This document shows, one piece after another, positions 5,617 through 7,391 of a DNA stretch of 7,391 bases. The translations under genes and the position numbers were made by a program. The notes beneath the pieces are model-generated. The model was not told the DNA's origin. It searched no databases and saw nothing but the letters and a program-made list of their open reading frames with translations. Within the stretch, counting starts at the first letter, position 1. The number at the start of each line of letters is the position of its first letter. This stretch comes from an uncultured Bacteroidales bacterium (GTDB taxonomy: Bacteria > Bacteroidota > Bacteroidia > Bacteroidales > UBA932), in the NCBI GenBank assembly GCA_946405485.1, contig CAMJHJ010000121.1, forward strand, positions 1-7,391, in the 5' to 3' direction.

Positions 5617-7391
5617 ATGAAAACAATGATCAAGCATATCCCCTTCATCCCCTGCCTTTGCGCCGTCGTACTGATGTCCGGCCTCTCCGCATGCAGCCGG
5701 GAATTTTTGGACGCGGATCCGCTCTCCATTTATGAGCCGACCACTACCTTCAGCACCGAATCCGGGTTGAAAGCCGCCATGGCTATCTGCGACCGTACGT
5801 TGAAACTCAATTATGCGCACGATTACAACGAAATGCTGTCTCTGGCGACAGAATACATGTTCAGCGAACTGGGCGCAGCCGCCGCGACTGACAAATCCCA
5901 GTTGCTGGTCGATGTCGCCCATGACCTGACTCCAACCAGCGACCAGGCTACGGAAGACAACCTCAGTCGTGGAAACAGCATCTGGTATTTCTGGAGACAG
6001 GGTTGGCAAGGCATCATGTATTCCAACACCATCATCCAGTATGCGCCACGGGTAGAGGGACTGGATGAGAATATCAAAAACGCCTATCTCGGCCGTGCGT
6101 ATTTCCACCGCGCCTGGCGTTACTACAACATCTACATGCAATTCGGCGACGTCCCCCTCCTGACCAAGGTGGCCGATGTCCCTAAGCAGAGCTACTACTC
6201 CTGCAAGCGCGACGCAGCGTTCCAGATGTTCATCCAGGACCTGGAGTTTGCCGTGAAATGGGTCCCCGAGCAGTCCGAGATGGATGAGGTCGGCATGATC
6301 AACAAGGGTGCCTGCAAAGTTTTGCTCATCAAGTACTATCTGGCCGTCGGAGAATATCAGAAGGCGAAAGACCTCTGCGACGACCTGATCAACGGCGGAC
6401 GCTACGCCCTGATTACGGGCAACAGTTTCGGGACTTTCTATCCCGGCGGCGAGCCTCAGACCTGGCCCATCACCCGCAACGTCATCTGGGACATGCATCG
6501 GGCGGAGAACAAACTCATCGCGGCCAACACGGAGGTGATCCAGGGTGTCGTGAACCGCGGTTCCGACAAGGAATCCTTCGTCAAGATGCTGACGATGCGT
6601 ATCCTCTATCCGTTCTATTTCAACGGACAGGTCCAGGATGTAGACGGCGTACAGGCGCTCCAGAACTACAAGCGGAACAACTCCAACTATGATCCCAAGT
6701 ACGATTACATGCGCGCCCTCGGACGCGGCATCGCGACCTGGCGGACCACCTGGTGGTATACGCACCGGCTTTGGGAAGTCAATGGAGTACTGGACGAGGG
6801 AGACCTGCGTCATTCCTCAAAGGTCGGCAACTGGGTCCGGATGGAAGACCTCAAGGTCAACAACCGCAATTCCAAGCACTATGGCGAAAACCTCCGCCTG
6901 TTCAACGACGAGGGTAAGTTGCTCTGCACCGATACCATCCGCCGTTGGTTCGATGTCCCCCACTACAAACTGTGGCTGGACGACCCGGTGGCTGAAGCCA
7001 ACATCTCAGGTTCCGACGGACATCGTGGCGCCCAGACGGGCGGCAATTCCGACTGGTACCTGTACCGTCTGGCGGAAGTATACCTCCTCCGCGCTGAGGC
7101 AAAGTACTATATGAATCCCTCAGATCCCACCATTGCTGAAGACATCAATATCATCCGTCGCAGGGCGGGCTGCCAGCAGCTCTACTCCGGTCCTTGCACC
7201 ATCGGTGACATCGTCAACGAGCGTGCCCGTGAACTGTATTTCGAGGAATTCCGCAATGTCGAACTGACCCGTATTTCGCTCTGCCTTGCCCGCAGCGGCA
7301 AACCCGACGAATGGGGCAATGTCTACAAACTGGACACCTTCGACAAGCAGTCCGGTACAGATGCTGAAGGCGGAAGTTACTGGTATCAGCG
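5617..7391 (+). CDS. SusD-like surface glycan-binding lipoprotein (SusD/RagB family), 3' end missing
   Basis: The frame starts at ATG 5617, 18 nt after the susC-like stop, and stays open to the window edge, giving 591 complete codons. A SusD-like protein caps its SusC partner at the cell surface and binds the incoming glycan. The signal peptide ends in the lipobox LSAC with Cys26, followed by SREFLDADP, the usual C-x-x-FLD start of mature SusD proteins. The helical TPR-like core includes WYFWRQGWQGIMYSN (123-137), and LGRAYFHRAWRYYN (158-171) followed by FGDVPLLT (176-183) is a classic family segment. The C-terminal SusD/RagB part has YRLAEVYLLRAEAKYY (483-498), INIIRRRAG (510-518) and IVNERARELYFEEFRNVELTR (532-552). 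The length already matches a typical SusD, so only a short tail should be missing. An ATG at 5607 is in another frame and quickly reaches a stop; Met4 at 5626 is a possible alternative start. Ligand-contact residues cannot be assigned. No frameshift is visible. Confidence 0.95.
   Translation, partial: MKTMIKHIPFIPCLCAVVLMSGLSACSREFLDADPLSIYEPTTTFSTESGLKAAMAICDRTLKLNYAHDYNEMLSLATEYMFSELGAAAATDKSQLLVDVAHDLTPTSDQATEDNLSRGNSIWYFWRQGWQGIMYSNTIIQYAPRVEGLDENIKNAYLGRAYFHRAWRYYNIYMQFGDVPLLTKVADVPKQSYYSCKRDAAFQMFIQDLEFAVKWVPEQSEMDEVGMINKGACKVLLIKYYLAVGEYQKAKDLCDDLINGGRYALITGNSFGTFYPGGEPQTWPITRNVIWDMHRAENKLIAANTEVIQGVVNRGSDKESFVKMLTMRILYPFYFNGQVQDVDGVQALQNYKRNNSNYDPKYDYMRALGRGIATWRTTWWYTHRLWEVNGVLDEGDLRHSSKVGNWVRMEDLKVNNRNSKHYGENLRLFNDEGKLLCTDTIRRWFDVPHYKLWLDDPVAEANISGSDGHRGAQTGGNSDWYLYRLAEVYLLRAEAKYYMNPSDPTIAEDINIIRRRAGCQQLYSGPCTIGDIVNERARELYFEEFRNVELTRISLCLARSGKPDEWGNVYKLDTFDKQSGTDAEGGSYWYQ

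Noticed and set aside
5200..6813. 537-codon open frame on the reverse strand across the susC end and the susD-like gene
   Set aside because: It is in codon register with susD and is explained by the same lack of TTA/CTA/TCA codons. It crosses the susC-susD boundary, and its product has no recognizable features.

Overview
This window looks like the 5' part of a polysaccharide-utilization-type locus (PUL) from a Bacteroidota genome, most likely the order Bacteroidales. The signs are an adjacent SusC-like/SusD-like pair with the family's signature motifs, lipobox signal peptides, a Bacteroidetes-type -7 promoter element (TAnnTTTG), no clear Shine-Dalgarno sequences before the genes, and G/C-rich third codon positions. 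I cannot name the genus from the sequence.

Layout, all on the + strand. Positions 1-141 are the last 46 codons of asnA (aspartate-ammonia ligase), a housekeeping gene cut by the window edge. Positions 142-469 hold no gene that I can support. This gap has a long, almost perfect inverted repeat (151-235) starting 9 nt after the asnA stop, several smaller hairpins, and a -7-like promoter element at 419-426. A lipoprotein glycoside hydrolase of family GH2 follows (470-2311). After 35 nt comes a full-length SusC-like TonB-dependent transporter (2347-5598), and after a further 18 nt a SusD-like lipoprotein (5617 to the window end, still open at 7391).

How the genes likely work together (inference from family knowledge): SusD captures a glycan at the cell surface, and SusC imports it through the outer membrane using TonB energy. 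The GH2 enzyme removes a sugar from the oligosaccharide, probably in the periplasm. The short spacers and shared strand suggest one operon read from the promoter near 419-426. No regulator (SusR, hybrid two-component, or ECF sigma/anti-sigma pair) lies in the window. The substrate cannot be read from the sequence. The GH2 has both catalytic glutamates but lacks the NxK motif of beta-glucuronidases.

I found no convincing undescribed system. The most unusual element is the inverted repeat at 151-235. The long reverse-strand open frames over the three PUL genes are codon-bias shadows, not genes.
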